From: Domibacillus robiginosus
Lineage (GTDB): Bacteria; Bacillota; Bacilli; Bacillales; Domibacillaceae
DNA length: 64,000 bases
Direction of reading: 5' to 3'
Assembly: GCF_000966195.1 (NCBI RefSeq)
Contig: NZ_LAHL01000038.1
Span: forward strand, 1 to 64,000
The notes under the pieces were generated by a model. The model saw only the letters and a list, made by a program, of their open reading frames with translations, was not told where the DNA came from and did no database searches. Positions 26,220 through 34,045 of the stretch are shown here, piece after piece (the stretch's first letter is position 1; each line of letters begins with the position of its first letter). The translations under genes and the position numbers were made by a program.

Positions 26220-26540
26220 ATGATGGAAAAACTGCAATCACTGGATCAATTTGAGCAATTGAAAAAAGAAGAGCGCGTTGTTTTTATGTTTTCAGCGGAC
26301 TGGTGCCCGGACTGTCGGGTAATCGAGCCGATTCTGCCGGGCATTGAAGCGGATTATCCGGAATATCAATTTATTTATGTAGACCGGGATGAATTTATTG
26401 ACTTGTGCGGTGAGCTGAATGTGTTCGGCATTCCGAGCTTTGTCGCTTACCACAGTGGAGAAGAAGCGGGCCGGTTTGTCAGCAAAGATCGTAAAACACA
26501 GGAGGAAATTGAAACGTTCCTTAACAGCTTGTCTGCTTAA
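26220..26540 (+). CDS. ytpP: thioredoxin-like protein (YtpP type)
   Basis: 106 residues, single thioredoxin fold. Active site W-C-P-D-C (SADWCPDCRVIEP, about residues 27-39) instead of the classic WCGPC, and cis-Pro in FGIPSFVAY. B. subtilis YtpP is the nearest type by memory of length and active site. A cytoplasmic disulphide reductase is likely; partner unknown. RBS TGGAGGGG. Confidence 0.82.
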   Translation: MMEKLQSLDQFEQLKKEERVVFMFSADWCPDCRVIEPILPGIEADYPEYQFIYVDRDEFIDLCGELNVFGIPSFVAYHSGEEAGRFVSKDRKTQEEIETFLNSLSA

Positions 26541-26550
26541 CATCTTGAGC

Positions 26551-26579
26551 CACTGCCTTCCTGGGGCAGTGGTTTTTTA
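26551..26579 (+). terminator. terminator after ytpP
   Basis: CCACTGCC/GGCAGTGG hairpin followed by TTTTTT. Confidence 0.92.
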
Positions 26580-26706
26580 GCGGGCTGAGTTGTTCATTGA
26601 AAACGAAACGGCCTGCTTGCTGTTGAAGGAAGAAAAGGTCATAGTATAATGAACTATACGGCTTGGGCATAAAATGATTATTTTGCAGAAATAGGTGAAC
26701 GTTAAA

Positions 26707-27141
26707 ATGGGAAATGACCAGAAAGCGCCGTTGTTTGAAGGATGGCTGGCTCTGACTACAATGCAGTCGGCCGTTGCACAGGATTTGGAGCGGGCACTGC
26801 AGCAGGAGCATGGTCTTTCGTTGAATGAATGCTACGTGCTGCTGTTTTTATCGGAAGCCCCTGAGAAAAAACTTAAATTGTATCAGCTTCAGGAAATGGT
26901 CGGCTTGAGTCAAAGTGCGCTGTCCCGCCTGGTAAATCGTATGGAAGAAAAAAATTGTCGGGTTCTCAGGCGTCACAGCTGCGAGGATGACCGCCGAGCC
27001 ATTTACGCTTCGCTCACAAAAGAAGGAGAAGAAAAGCTGGAAAAAGTATTAAATACTTTTTGCATAACACTTGAGTCCGCTTTTTCAAGCTCGGCTGTTC
27101 AAGAAAATCTTCTGTCTGCCTTTCGCCAGCTGAAAAGATAA
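26707..27141 (+). CDS. MarR-family regulator
   Basis: 144 residues from the ATG at 26707 (AGGTG upstream); a GTG at 26695 is an alternative. Winged helix at about residues 30-105 with LQEMVGLSQSALSRLVNRMEEKN and the beta-wing DDRRAIYASLTKEG. Two cysteines (about 81 and 89, KNCRVLRRHSCEDDR) flank the wing and could serve redox sensing, which is speculation. The next gene, namA, is an Old Yellow Enzyme and a plausible target. Confidence 0.9.
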   Translation: MGNDQKAPLFEGWLALTTMQSAVAQDLERALQQEHGLSLNECYVLLFLSEAPEKKLKLYQLQEMVGLSQSALSRLVNRMEEKNCRVLRRHSCEDDRRAIYASLTKEGEEKLEKVLNTFCITLESAFSSSAVQENLLSAFRQLKR

Positions 27142-27198
27142 GTGTGTTTAAGAAGCTTTCCATTTAGGGAAAGCTTTTTTATATGCAGATCGCATTGT

Positions 27199-27227
27199 TT
27201 GACAGTGCTTCCTGTAAGTGATAATTT
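27199..27227 (+). promoter_or_regulatory. possible sigma-A promoter of namA
   Basis: TTGACA (27199-27204), 17 bases, TAATTT (27222-27227). The -35 is perfect, the -10 weak. Confidence 0.5.
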
Positions 27228-27275
27228 ATATGCACGCGCATACATATAAAATGTGAATAGAAGGAGACGAATAGC

Positions 27276-28307
27276 ATGAATCATTTGTTTACACCGTACA
27301 CAATAAAAGGCCTTGAATTAAAAAACCGTGTTGTGATGCCGCCGATGTGCCAATACTCGGTGAAGGCGAAGGATGGGGTTGCAAACGACTGGCACTTTGT
27401 TCACTATGTGAGCCGGGCGGTTGGCGGAACAGGCTTTATCATTATTGAAATGACTGACGTGGAGCCAGATGGCCGTATTACAGACTTTGACTTGGGCTTA
27501 TGGTCAGATGAACAAATCCCGGCATTAAAACGGATCATTGATGCCGTTCATCAGCACGGTGCAAAAGTGGCGATTCAAATCGCTCATGCCGGACGCAAAG
27601 CAGAAGATGCGGAGCAGCCGGTGGCACCATCTGCCATCGCTTTTGACGAAAAGTCTAAAACACCAAGAGCATTATCGACGGAAGAAGTAAAAGAGATGGT
27701 CGAAAAATTCCGGTCTGCTGTCCGCCGGGCAGTGGAAGCAGGAGTAGACGCAATTGAGCTTCATGGAGCGCATGGCTACTTGATTCACCAATTCCAGTCT
27801 CCGCTGACCAATAAGCGGACAGATGAATACGGACAGGAGTTAACAAAGTTCGGAAAAGAAGTGATTGCTGCAGCCAAGAGTGAAATGCCGGCGGAGATGC
27901 CGCTGATTATGCGTATTTCTGCAAAAGAATACGTAGAAGGCGGCTACGGCATCGAGGATAGCATCGCCTTTTCAAAAGAGTACAAAGCAGCGGGTGTCGA
28001 CATGTTCCATATTAGTGCAGGCGGTGAAGGTCCGATTGCTGCAGCTGGACGGCCGGGCACACATGCCGGGTATCAAGTACCGCTGGCGCGGGCGATTAAG
28101 GAAGCAGTTGGTGTACCCGTTATCGCAGTCGGCCGACTGGACGAACCTGTTTTGGCCAATGCGGTGATCGGCAACGAAGAAGCAGATCTTGTTGCGGTTG
28201 GTCGAGGTATGCTGAGAAATCCAAACTGGACGCTTGAAGCAGGTGTTCAATTAGGGAAAGAAGCAGGTATCCCCAAGCAATACCAAATGGGCTTCCCGAA
28301 AAAATAA
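27276..28307 (+). CDS. namA: NADPH dehydrogenase NamA (Old Yellow Enzyme)
   Basis: 343 residues; B. subtilis NamA/YqjM has 338. FMN-dependent ene-reductase acting on electrophilic alkenes and nitro compounds. Marks: MPPMCQYS with Cys (about 25-28) that tunes the flavin, QIAHAGRKA, ELHGAHGYLIHQFQSPLTNKRTDEYG (substrate His pair) and C-terminal VGRGMLRNPNWTLEA. RBS AAGGAGAC. Followed by a terminator. Confidence 0.96.
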   Translation: MNHLFTPYTIKGLELKNRVVMPPMCQYSVKAKDGVANDWHFVHYVSRAVGGTGFIIIEMTDVEPDGRITDFDLGLWSDEQIPALKRIIDAVHQHGAKVAIQIAHAGRKAEDAEQPVAPSAIAFDEKSKTPRALSTEEVKEMVEKFRSAVRRAVEAGVDAIELHGAHGYLIHQFQSPLTNKRTDEYGQELTKFGKEVIAAAKSEMPAEMPLIMRISAKEYVEGGYGIEDSIAFSKEYKAAGVDMFHISAGGEGPIAAAGRPGTHAGYQVPLARAIKEAVGVPVIAVGRLDEPVLANAVIGNEEADLVAVGRGMLRNPNWTLEAGVQLGKEAGIPKQYQMGFPKK

Positions 28308-28314
28308 GCAATAA

Positions 28315-28352
28315 AAAGGCGTTTGAACCATTTTGTTCAAACGCCTTTTTAT
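28315..28352 (+). terminator. terminator after namA
   Basis: AAAGGCGTTTGAAC/GTTCAAACGCCTTT hairpin and T run. Confidence 0.93.
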
Positions 28353-28361
28353 CGAAATAAA

Positions 28362-28379
28362 TGAATGAATACTCATTCC
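28362..28379 (+). promoter_or_regulatory. FadR operator
   Basis: TGAATGAATACTCATTCC matches the Bacillus FadR consensus (TGAATGAMTANTCATTCA) at all but the last base. It lies about 50 bases before the enoyl-CoA hydratase start and overlaps its likely promoter, so long-chain acyl-CoA should derepress the gene. Confidence 0.85.
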
Positions 28380-28431
28380 TTTTCTTATACAATAGAATAA
28401 AGCAGTACCTATGAAAAGGAGAGTGGATGGA

Positions 28432-29217
28432 ATGAAGTCTTTTTCTTTGATTCAAATAAAAGTGGAAAACAACATTGCATACGTTACGCTCAAAAACCCA
28501 CCGGTAAATGCGCTGAACGCAAGGATGCTGGAAGAGCTTAATCAATGTATCGATGGGCTGGCTGAACATCCCTCTATCCGAGCTACGGTTTTAACAGGTG
28601 ACGGCGCTTTTTTTGTCGCTGGCGCGGATATTAAAGAACTGATGTCCTTGTTTGAGCAGGAAGAAGAAGCAAAAAAAGCCGCACAGAGGGGTCAGTCGCT
28701 GTTTACAAAAATTGAAAAGTCCGAAAAGCCGATTATTGCCGCTATTAACGGTGCCTGTCTTGGCGGTGGACTGGAGCTTGCGATGAGCTGCCATATTCGA
28801 CTCACTGCTCATAAAGCAAAAATCGGCCTTCCTGAAACAAACCTTGGCTTGATTCCCGGATATGGAGGAACGCAGCGCCTTGCCAGGTTAACGAATACAG
28901 CAAAAGCCCTTGAGCTTATTTTGACAGGACAGCTTATCGATGGGCGGGAAGCGGAACGAATTGGACTGGTAAACCATTCTGTTGAAGAAAGCCAGCTGCT
29001 GGCGAAAGCGGCCGAGACAGCGGAGTTGATTGCACAAAAAAGTCGTTTGTCGGTAAAAGCAGCTATGCAGTCTGTGTTAACAGGCGCTGCATTGCCGCTT
29101 CAAGAAGGCCAGATCCTAGAAGCAGAACAATTTGCCGGGCTGTTTGCTTCAAAAGATGTCCAGGAGGGCGTAACGGCCTTTATTGAAAAGCGAACGCCTG
29201 CCTTTAAGGACCGATAA
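28432..29217 (+). CDS. fadB: enoyl-CoA hydratase
   Basis: 261 residues from the ATG at 28432 (AAAGGAGAG upstream). Crotonase fold: oxyanion-hole segments FFVAGADIKEL and NGACLGGGLELAM; the two catalytic glutamates are in LGGGLELAMSCH and GLPETNLGLIPGYGGTQRLARL. Hydrates 2-enoyl-CoA in beta-oxidation. B. subtilis FadB is of the same size and is also under FadR; the operator upstream supports the symbol. It stands alone here. Confidence 0.88.
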   Translation: MKSFSLIQIKVENNIAYVTLKNPPVNALNARMLEELNQCIDGLAEHPSIRATVLTGDGAFFVAGADIKELMSLFEQEEEAKKAAQRGQSLFTKIEKSEKPIIAAINGACLGGGLELAMSCHIRLTAHKAKIGLPETNLGLIPGYGGTQRLARLTNTAKALELILTGQLIDGREAERIGLVNHSVEESQLLAKAAETAELIAQKSRLSVKAAMQSVLTGAALPLQEGQILEAEQFAGLFASKDVQEGVTAFIEKRTPAFKDR

Positions 29218-29224
29218 GCCCTTT

Positions 29225-29254
29225 TTGTACGAGACAATACGTTTATTGTATAAT
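29225..29254 (+). promoter_or_regulatory. sigma-A promoter of yeeI
   Basis: TTGTAC (29225-29230), 18 bases, TATAAT (29249-29254), about 37 bases before the start codon. Confidence 0.68.
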
Positions 29255-29290
29255 AGACATAGATTGTAAAATGGAAAGCGAGTGTTCATT

Positions 29291-30007
29291 GTGGGACGTA
29301 AATGGAATAACATTAAAGAAAAAAAAGCCTCAAAAGATGCCAATACAAGCCGCATCTATGCTAAATTTGGCCGCGAAATCTACGTAGCAGCCAAGCAGGG
29401 CGAGCCAAACCCTGAAAGCAATCAAGCACTCCGGATGGTTCTTGAACGTGCGAAAACGTACAGCGTGCCTAAAACCATTATTGACCGTGCGATTGAAAAA
29501 GCAAAAGGCGGAGCAGAAGAAAATTATGACGAACTCCGCTATGAAGGCTTTGGTCCAAGCGGCTCGATGGTTATTGTTGACGCATTAACAAACAATGTAA
29601 ACCGGACAGCATCTGATGTGCGGGCCGCATTTGGGAAAAATGGCGGTAATATGGGCGTCAGCGGTTCGGTTGCTTATATGTTTGATGCGACAGCTGTATT
29701 CGGTCTGGAAGGCAAAACAGCAGACGAAGTGCTGGAGCTTTTGATGGAGGCGGACATTGATGTGCGGGATGTGCTTGAAGAAGAAGATTCTGTGATTGTG
29801 TACGCAGAGCCGGATCAATTCCATGCCGTACAGGAAGCACTGAAAGCTGCTGGCGTAACAGAATTCACGGTTGCGGAGCTGACCATGCTGGCGCAAAACG
29901 ATGTCACCTTGTCAGAGGAAGACCAGGCACAATTCGAGAAAATGATTGATGCTATCGAAGATTTAGAGGATGTACAGCAGGTATATCACAACGTTGACTT
30001 GGTATAA
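29291..30007 (+). CDS. yeeI: YebC/PmpR-family regulator (YeeI)
   Basis: 238 residues from the GTG at 29291; homologues begin [13 protein letters not shown], so the upstream ATG at 29282 is not used. Three-domain YebC fold: [23 protein letters not shown], then [28 protein letters not shown], and central [39 protein letters not shown]. Members act as DNA-binding regulators or, by recent work, as translation factors easing polyproline stalls. B. subtilis YeeI is 239 residues. Confidence 0.94.
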   Translation: MGRKWNNIKEKKASKDANTSRIYAKFGREIYVAAKQGEPNPESNQALRMVLERAKTYSVPKTIIDRAIEKAKGGAEENYDELRYEGFGPSGSMVIVDALTNNVNRTASDVRAAFGKNGGNMGVSGSVAYMFDATAVFGLEGKTADEVLELLMEADIDVRDVLEEEDSVIVYAEPDQFHAVQEALKAAGVTEFTVAELTMLAQNDVTLSEEDQAQFEKMIDAIEDLEDVQQVYHNVDLV

Positions 30008-30013
30008 GAGGAA

Positions 30014-30050
30014 AAAGCAGCGCTTCGACGAAGCGGCTGCTTTTTCTTTA
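30014..30050 (+). terminator. terminator after yeeI
   Basis: AAAAGCAGC/GCTGCTTTTT with an inner GCTTCG stem. Confidence 0.88.
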
Positions 30051-30129
30051 CTCAAACAGCATAATTAAATGTTTTGCGCGGGGCTGTATTTGTTCATGCT
30101 ATTAAAACCTTTCTAGCTTTGCCGGGGAT

Positions 30130-30480
30130 TCAAGACAGCTTCCAGGCTGGTATTAGAGAATGAAATTTAAAAAAGTAGCTCATAAGTATATGTATGATTG
30201 TATAAATGATTAGCGTGATTAAATATGTAAGAAACCATTGGGAAACACCTGCATTCAGAAACAAGTAAAGTAACAGCATTCCTACTGGAAAGGGGACCAG
30301 TACGATCAACCACATAGGACTTCCCAAAGCTTCGGTAAGAGCTCCGAGTGGCACAACAGAAAAACCAATTAATAGGGCTTGCCAAAAAGGAATGCCACTA
30401 CTAACGATTAAGCTGGCGGTGTAATAAGAAAAACCATTTAAAGATATTGCTAAAGCAAAATCAAAAAAATACTTCACCAT
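30130..30480 (-). CDS. small four-helix membrane protein
   Basis: 116 residues from the ATG at 30480, nine bases after AAGGAGG; an in-frame ATG at 30489 is too close to that site. Four predicted membrane segments (about 6-25, 28-50, 57-77, 82-108) and no signal peptide. I do not recognise a family. Base composition is somewhat A/T-richer than neighbours. It lies alone between yeeI and a LysE-type gene. Confidence 0.6.
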   Translation of the reverse strand: MVKYFFDFALAISLNGFSYYTASLIVSSGIPFWQALLIGFSVVPLGALTEALGSPMWLIVLVPFPVGMLLLYLFLNAGVSQWFLTYLITLIIYTIIHILMSYFFKFHSLIPAWKLS

Positions 30481-30704
30481 ACATATCATCCTCCTTCACT
30501 AAGTTTCGCTTCCCTGGCTCGCTCTTTAACGAACAGGGTTCTATCATAATCCTAACATGAAAAGTATTTTTTTCCTTTTATATTCAAAGAAAATGACATT
30601 TATGAAGGCGGTTGTTTCAAATGCTTTAGTAAGATAAACTGGATTATTTTAGGGTGCGCCTGCTATCATAAAAGAAGAATAAGAAGCAGAAGTGGGGGTG
30701 CATC

Positions 30705-31331
30705 ATGTTTGATTTTTCGACATTGCTAACGTTTACGGCGGTTGTGATCGGCTTGTTTTTGGTTCCCGGTCCGGCTGTTTTACTAACGGCTGCACGAACG
30801 GTTCAAAACGGACGAAAAGCCGGCGTTATTACCGGCCTGGGTCTTGCAACAGGTGATTTAATTCATACGATTTTTGCAGCCGTCGGCCTGTCAGCTATTT
30901 TGATGACATCGGCCTCCGCGTTTAATATGGTGAAATGGGCGGGTGCTCTTTATCTATTTTATATGGGCATCCGGGCGATTTTTGCAAAAGCTTCCCAAAC
31001 AGAAATGGCAAAAGCATCGGCAGCTTCCGCCGGCCGTATTTACAGTCAGGCGATTCTGGCAGAGGTATTAAACCCAAAAACGGCCCTGTTTTTCCTGGCT
31101 TTTTTGCCGCAGTTTGTGGATCCCACGCGCGGAGCGTCCATAGTACAATTTATGACACTTGGCTTTATTTTTGTACTGCTTGGTGTGGTGTACACTACAC
31201 TAATTGCGATTACTGTAGGGCCTATCAGTCGGTGGATCAAACGTTTTTCCTGGCTGAACCAGGGGGGCAATAAAATGATTGGAGCCATTTATATCAGTCT
31301 TGGTCTTAAAGTAGCACTTCAAGGCCGCTAA
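30705..31331 (+). CDS. LysE-family amino-acid exporter
   Basis: 208 residues, six membrane helices. The N-terminus LVPGPAVLLTAARTVQNGRKAGVITGLGLATGDLIH carries the family G-P-x(3)-L and the A-x-G-x(3)-G-D motifs, and EVLNPKTALFFLAFLPQFVDP the central N-P-K. Exports small neutral or basic amino acids or homoserine lactone-like compounds; substrate not predictable. RBS GTGGGGGTG is weak. Confidence 0.92.
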   Translation: MFDFSTLLTFTAVVIGLFLVPGPAVLLTAARTVQNGRKAGVITGLGLATGDLIHTIFAAVGLSAILMTSASAFNMVKWAGALYLFYMGIRAIFAKASQTEMAKASAASAGRIYSQAILAEVLNPKTALFFLAFLPQFVDPTRGASIVQFMTLGFIFVLLGVVYTTLIAITVGPISRWIKRFSWLNQGGNKMIGAIYISLGLKVALQGR

Positions 31332-31335
31332 TAAA

Positions 31336-31372
31336 AAGAAAAACAGCTTCTGTTTTCAGAGGCTGTTTTTTC
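31336..31372 (+). terminator. bidirectional terminator
   Basis: AAAACAGCTTCTG/CAGAGGCTGTTTT hairpin with T and A runs on either side, serving the LysE gene and the convergent YjzC-like gene. Confidence 0.9.
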
Positions 31373-31373
31373 A

Positions 31374-31670
31374 TTAAGCATGCTTCCATGCTGTAGATTG
31401 TCCCGATTTAGGGCAGGATGGGAAGGTATCGCCTGGCGAAAGCTCAAGTTCGTTGTTGTCTTCATCCACGTACATGCCGGCTTCGGTAACCTGATCGCCA
31501 GTATGGTGAACATGATCCTCGTGCCGCCATGTTGTTGGTTTGTTTGTGTTAGGGCAGACGGGAAATTGCTCGCCTTCACTTAATTCCTCCCGTTTTCCAG
31601 CGGCACAAATATAAGTCCCGGTTTCTTGAACAGGTTCGTCCGTGTGGTGAACATCTTTTGGTATACTCAT
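31374..31670 (-). CDS. small protein with two YjzC-like repeats
   Basis: 98 residues from the ATG at 31670 (AAAGGA upstream). Two homologous halves of about 45 residues: VHHTDEPVQETGTYICA...LSEGEQFPVCPNTNKPTTWRH and VHHTGDQVTEAGMYVDE...LSPGDTFPSCPKSGQSTAWKH. Each has TGxY, an acidic stretch, L-S-x-G-x-x-F-P-x-C-P and a final W-x-H. The pattern resembles the single-repeat Bacillus YjzC family, whose role is unknown. No membrane segment. Confidence 0.78.
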   Translation of the reverse strand: MSIPKDVHHTDEPVQETGTYICAAGKREELSEGEQFPVCPNTNKPTTWRHEDHVHHTGDQVTEAGMYVDEDNNELELSPGDTFPSCPKSGQSTAWKHA

Positions 31671-31831
31671 AGGGAAAAATCCTTTCTTTATTGAAGTTAA
31701 AAGGGCTGTTGTGTAGTAGAATAGCCGGTAATCTCTCCTTTTAAACATTTTCTAGAAAAAAGAAGGCTTTAGAAAGGGGCCGGCGGGGAAAGAAAAGGAA
31801 TAAGCATTTTTTACAAAGGAGGACTCTCTTA

Positions 31832-32266
31832 ATGACAAGCCATAATGCTGCCGCCTACTTTAAAAGTATCAGTCCACGGCAGATGATCATGCATACTACT
31901 GGAAAAAACTCAGTTTCGAATATGGATATGACGGTTATCGCTGATTTAAATAAACGTTATCAATTGTCGGATGAAGTCATTAATGTTCTCGTTCAATACA
32001 TATTACTGGCTTCTTTGTCTCTTAGTCACCCTTCTCTTTTTAAAATTGCGATGCACTGGAGCAGAATGAAGGTGGCAACCGCCGAGGAAGCAATGAATCT
32101 TGTTAAAAAGGAACATGCCAAGTATAAAACACTTTGGATGACAGACATTCTTCACTCAAAGAAAAAAACAGCTCTTACAGTAGATATGATTCGCGGGGCA
32201 GCTGCCAGTAATTTAACAGATGAACAGCTTGGCGCTTATATTCGGGAGCTGTTTACGCGCTCATAA
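31832..32266 (+). CDS. free-standing DnaB/DnaD C-terminal-like domain protein
   Basis: 144 residues with AAAGGAGG upstream. The whole protein aligns by eye with the C-terminal domain of the Gram-positive replication-initiation protein DnaB (helicase loader): the LSPYDFL-like start SISPRQMIMHTTG, NVLVQYILLASL and IAMHWSRMKVATAEEAMNLVKKEHAKYK, where DnaB has IASHWARKKVETVSEAMELAKKEH. It lacks the DnaB N-terminal domain. It may modulate helicase loading or belong to an old mobile element; neighbours give no hint. Confidence 0.72.
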   Translation: MTSHNAAAYFKSISPRQMIMHTTGKNSVSNMDMTVIADLNKRYQLSDEVINVLVQYILLASLSLSHPSLFKIAMHWSRMKVATAEEAMNLVKKEHAKYKTLWMTDILHSKKKTALTVDMIRGAAASNLTDEQLGAYIRELFTRS

Positions 32267-32304
32267 AAAAGCTTCAGCGGCTCGATGCCGCTGAAGCTTT
32301 TAGT
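32264..32304 (+). terminator. bidirectional terminator
   Basis: AAAAGCTTCAGCGG/CCGCTGAAGCTTTT hairpin, overlapping the end of the convergent allophanate hydrolase gene. Confidence 0.9.
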
Positions 32305-34045
32305 TTTGGCGATATCGCCATCCGCCGAGGGAAGAGATATCTCTTCCGGACGCTGCTGCGCTTGCTTCACACAGGAAACCCTGCACATGTGTGCCATCCT
32401 CGAGTTCAATCGTGCCAAAACCGAGCGGCGATGGGATAAGGGAAACAAACGATCCTAATTGAGAAATAGGCATTTCCCACAATTCCAGTTCAATAGAGAA
32501 GCCATTCTCTGTTGTTCGAATGAGTCCCGGTTTTTTCGGCATAGTATCGAGCTCTACAAGCTTATAGTCGGAAGCTGTTTTTGCTTCCCGGATAAAAACG
32601 GCTTCGTGCTCGAGCATCTGCTTTTCAAGCGGAAATCCTTTCATATGAAGGCCACAGACGGCAACCAGTGTTGTTGATGATTTTTCGGATACGCGGCGCC
32701 CGTGCAAAAACAAGTCGGCGAAGCCTGTAATCAAATGCTCATCTCTTGGACCGGAAAACAGTGTAATGCCAAACGGTATATTTTGGGCTGCATCTTCAGC
32801 CGGAATATTTACTGCGGACAAATCAAGCAAATTGCAGTGATTTGTGTAAAGCCCCATTTGACTGTTTGTTTGAACAGGGTTATCACGGACTTGTTCGCGT
32901 GTCCATGTACCGCCGGCTGTCGGCATAATTAAAACGGCATCTTGAAGCTGCTGCTGCGCTTTTTGTTTAAACGCCTGAAGTGTATGCATCGCATTGAAAA
33001 CGGAGGCAGCATCATACTCTGGCTTGGCTCCAGATCGTAATACGGCTTCTGTGACCGGGAATACGGCGCTTTGATGCTCGTTAATAAATGAGCCCAGATC
33101 AGCCCAGCGCTCTGCTACCCAGGGTCCGTCGTATAAAACAGCAGCCGTTTCAGAAAGGTAAGTGACATCGATTGGTTCAACAGGCAAGCCCAGCGTATTT
33201 AATTTTTCTAGTGTACGCTGCCAGGCTTGTTTGTATTGATCTGCGAATGGCCCGTAAAAAACCGGCAATTCGCCTGGTACCAATATTTTTTTCGGAAGGG
33301 CCGATGCTTTGCGTGTAATCTGTTTCGACCATGGGTCCCGGGCATCAAAGCCGCGGGCAGACTGATCAACAAGATCCGCATCATCCAGGCTATTGGCAAA
33401 AACCGTTACGCAATCAAGGCTCGCACACGCTGGAACAACGCCTTTGACCGGCCATGCACCCAGGCTCGGCTTATAGCCGATCAGCCGGTTGAGCCCGGCT
33501 GGTACACGTCCAGATCCTGCTGTATCTGTGCCGAGTGAAAAAGCCGCCTGACCGCGGGCCACGGATACGGCGGAGCCCGAGCTTGAACCGCCGCTGATTA
33601 AATCGGAGTTCAGCGCATTGTGCGTTTCGCCATATGGACTTCTTGTTCCAACGAGGCCGGTCGCAAATTGGTCCAGGTTTGTTTTTCCGACGGGGATGGC
33701 ACCGGCATCAATCAAGCGCTCGACGACGGTTGCATGTTCATCGGGTGTGTAAGCAAATTCTGTACAACCCGCTGTTGTCGGCACACCGGCAAGGTCGATG
33801 TTATCTTTAATGGCAAATGGAATGCCCCAAAGCGGTGCCTGAGATGGATCGAGCGTTTTTAACCGTTCCACGTAAGGGCGGATAAAGCTCCAGGACGGCG
33901 GCGTAATCCAAATATTCATGTCTCGATCAGCTTCCGCCCGCTCGATAACTTGTTCAATGACCATCTCAGGCGTCAAAACACCTGATTGATAGCCCTTCTT
34001 TAATTCACGAATGGACAACGTTTTCGGCAGGTTTATCGTCTTCAT
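32300..34045 (-). CDS. atzF: allophanate hydrolase
   Basis: 581 residues from the ATG at 34045 (GAGGTG upstream), overlapping the carboxylase gene by 41 bases. Amidase-signature domain (about residues 20-440): catalytic Lys in FAIKDNIDL, GGSSSGSAVSVARGQAA with the cis-Ser, and nucleophile Ser in the GTDTAGSGRVPAG loop. The C-terminal domain (about 460-575, LVAVCGLHMKGFPLEKQML...GFGTIELEDGTHVQGFLCE) is the second hydrolytic domain of AtzF proteins that decarboxylates the product. Converts allophanate to 2 ammonia and 2 CO2. Last step of the guanidine route here. Confidence 0.94.
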   Translation of the reverse strand: MKTINLPKTLSIRELKKGYQSGVLTPEMVIEQVIERAEADRDMNIWITPPSWSFIRPYVERLKTLDPSQAPLWGIPFAIKDNIDLAGVPTTAGCTEFAYTPDEHATVVERLIDAGAIPVGKTNLDQFATGLVGTRSPYGETHNALNSDLISGGSSSGSAVSVARGQAAFSLGTDTAGSGRVPAGLNRLIGYKPSLGAWPVKGVVPACASLDCVTVFANSLDDADLVDQSARGFDARDPWSKQITRKASALPKKILVPGELPVFYGPFADQYKQAWQRTLEKLNTLGLPVEPIDVTYLSETAAVLYDGPWVAERWADLGSFINEHQSAVFPVTEAVLRSGAKPEYDAASVFNAMHTLQAFKQKAQQQLQDAVLIMPTAGGTWTREQVRDNPVQTNSQMGLYTNHCNLLDLSAVNIPAEDAAQNIPFGITLFSGPRDEHLITGFADLFLHGRRVSEKSSTTLVAVCGLHMKGFPLEKQMLEHEAVFIREAKTASDYKLVELDTMPKKPGLIRTTENGFSIELELWEMPISQLGSFVSLIPSPLGFGTIELEDGTHVQGFLCEASAAASGRDISSLGGWRYRQN

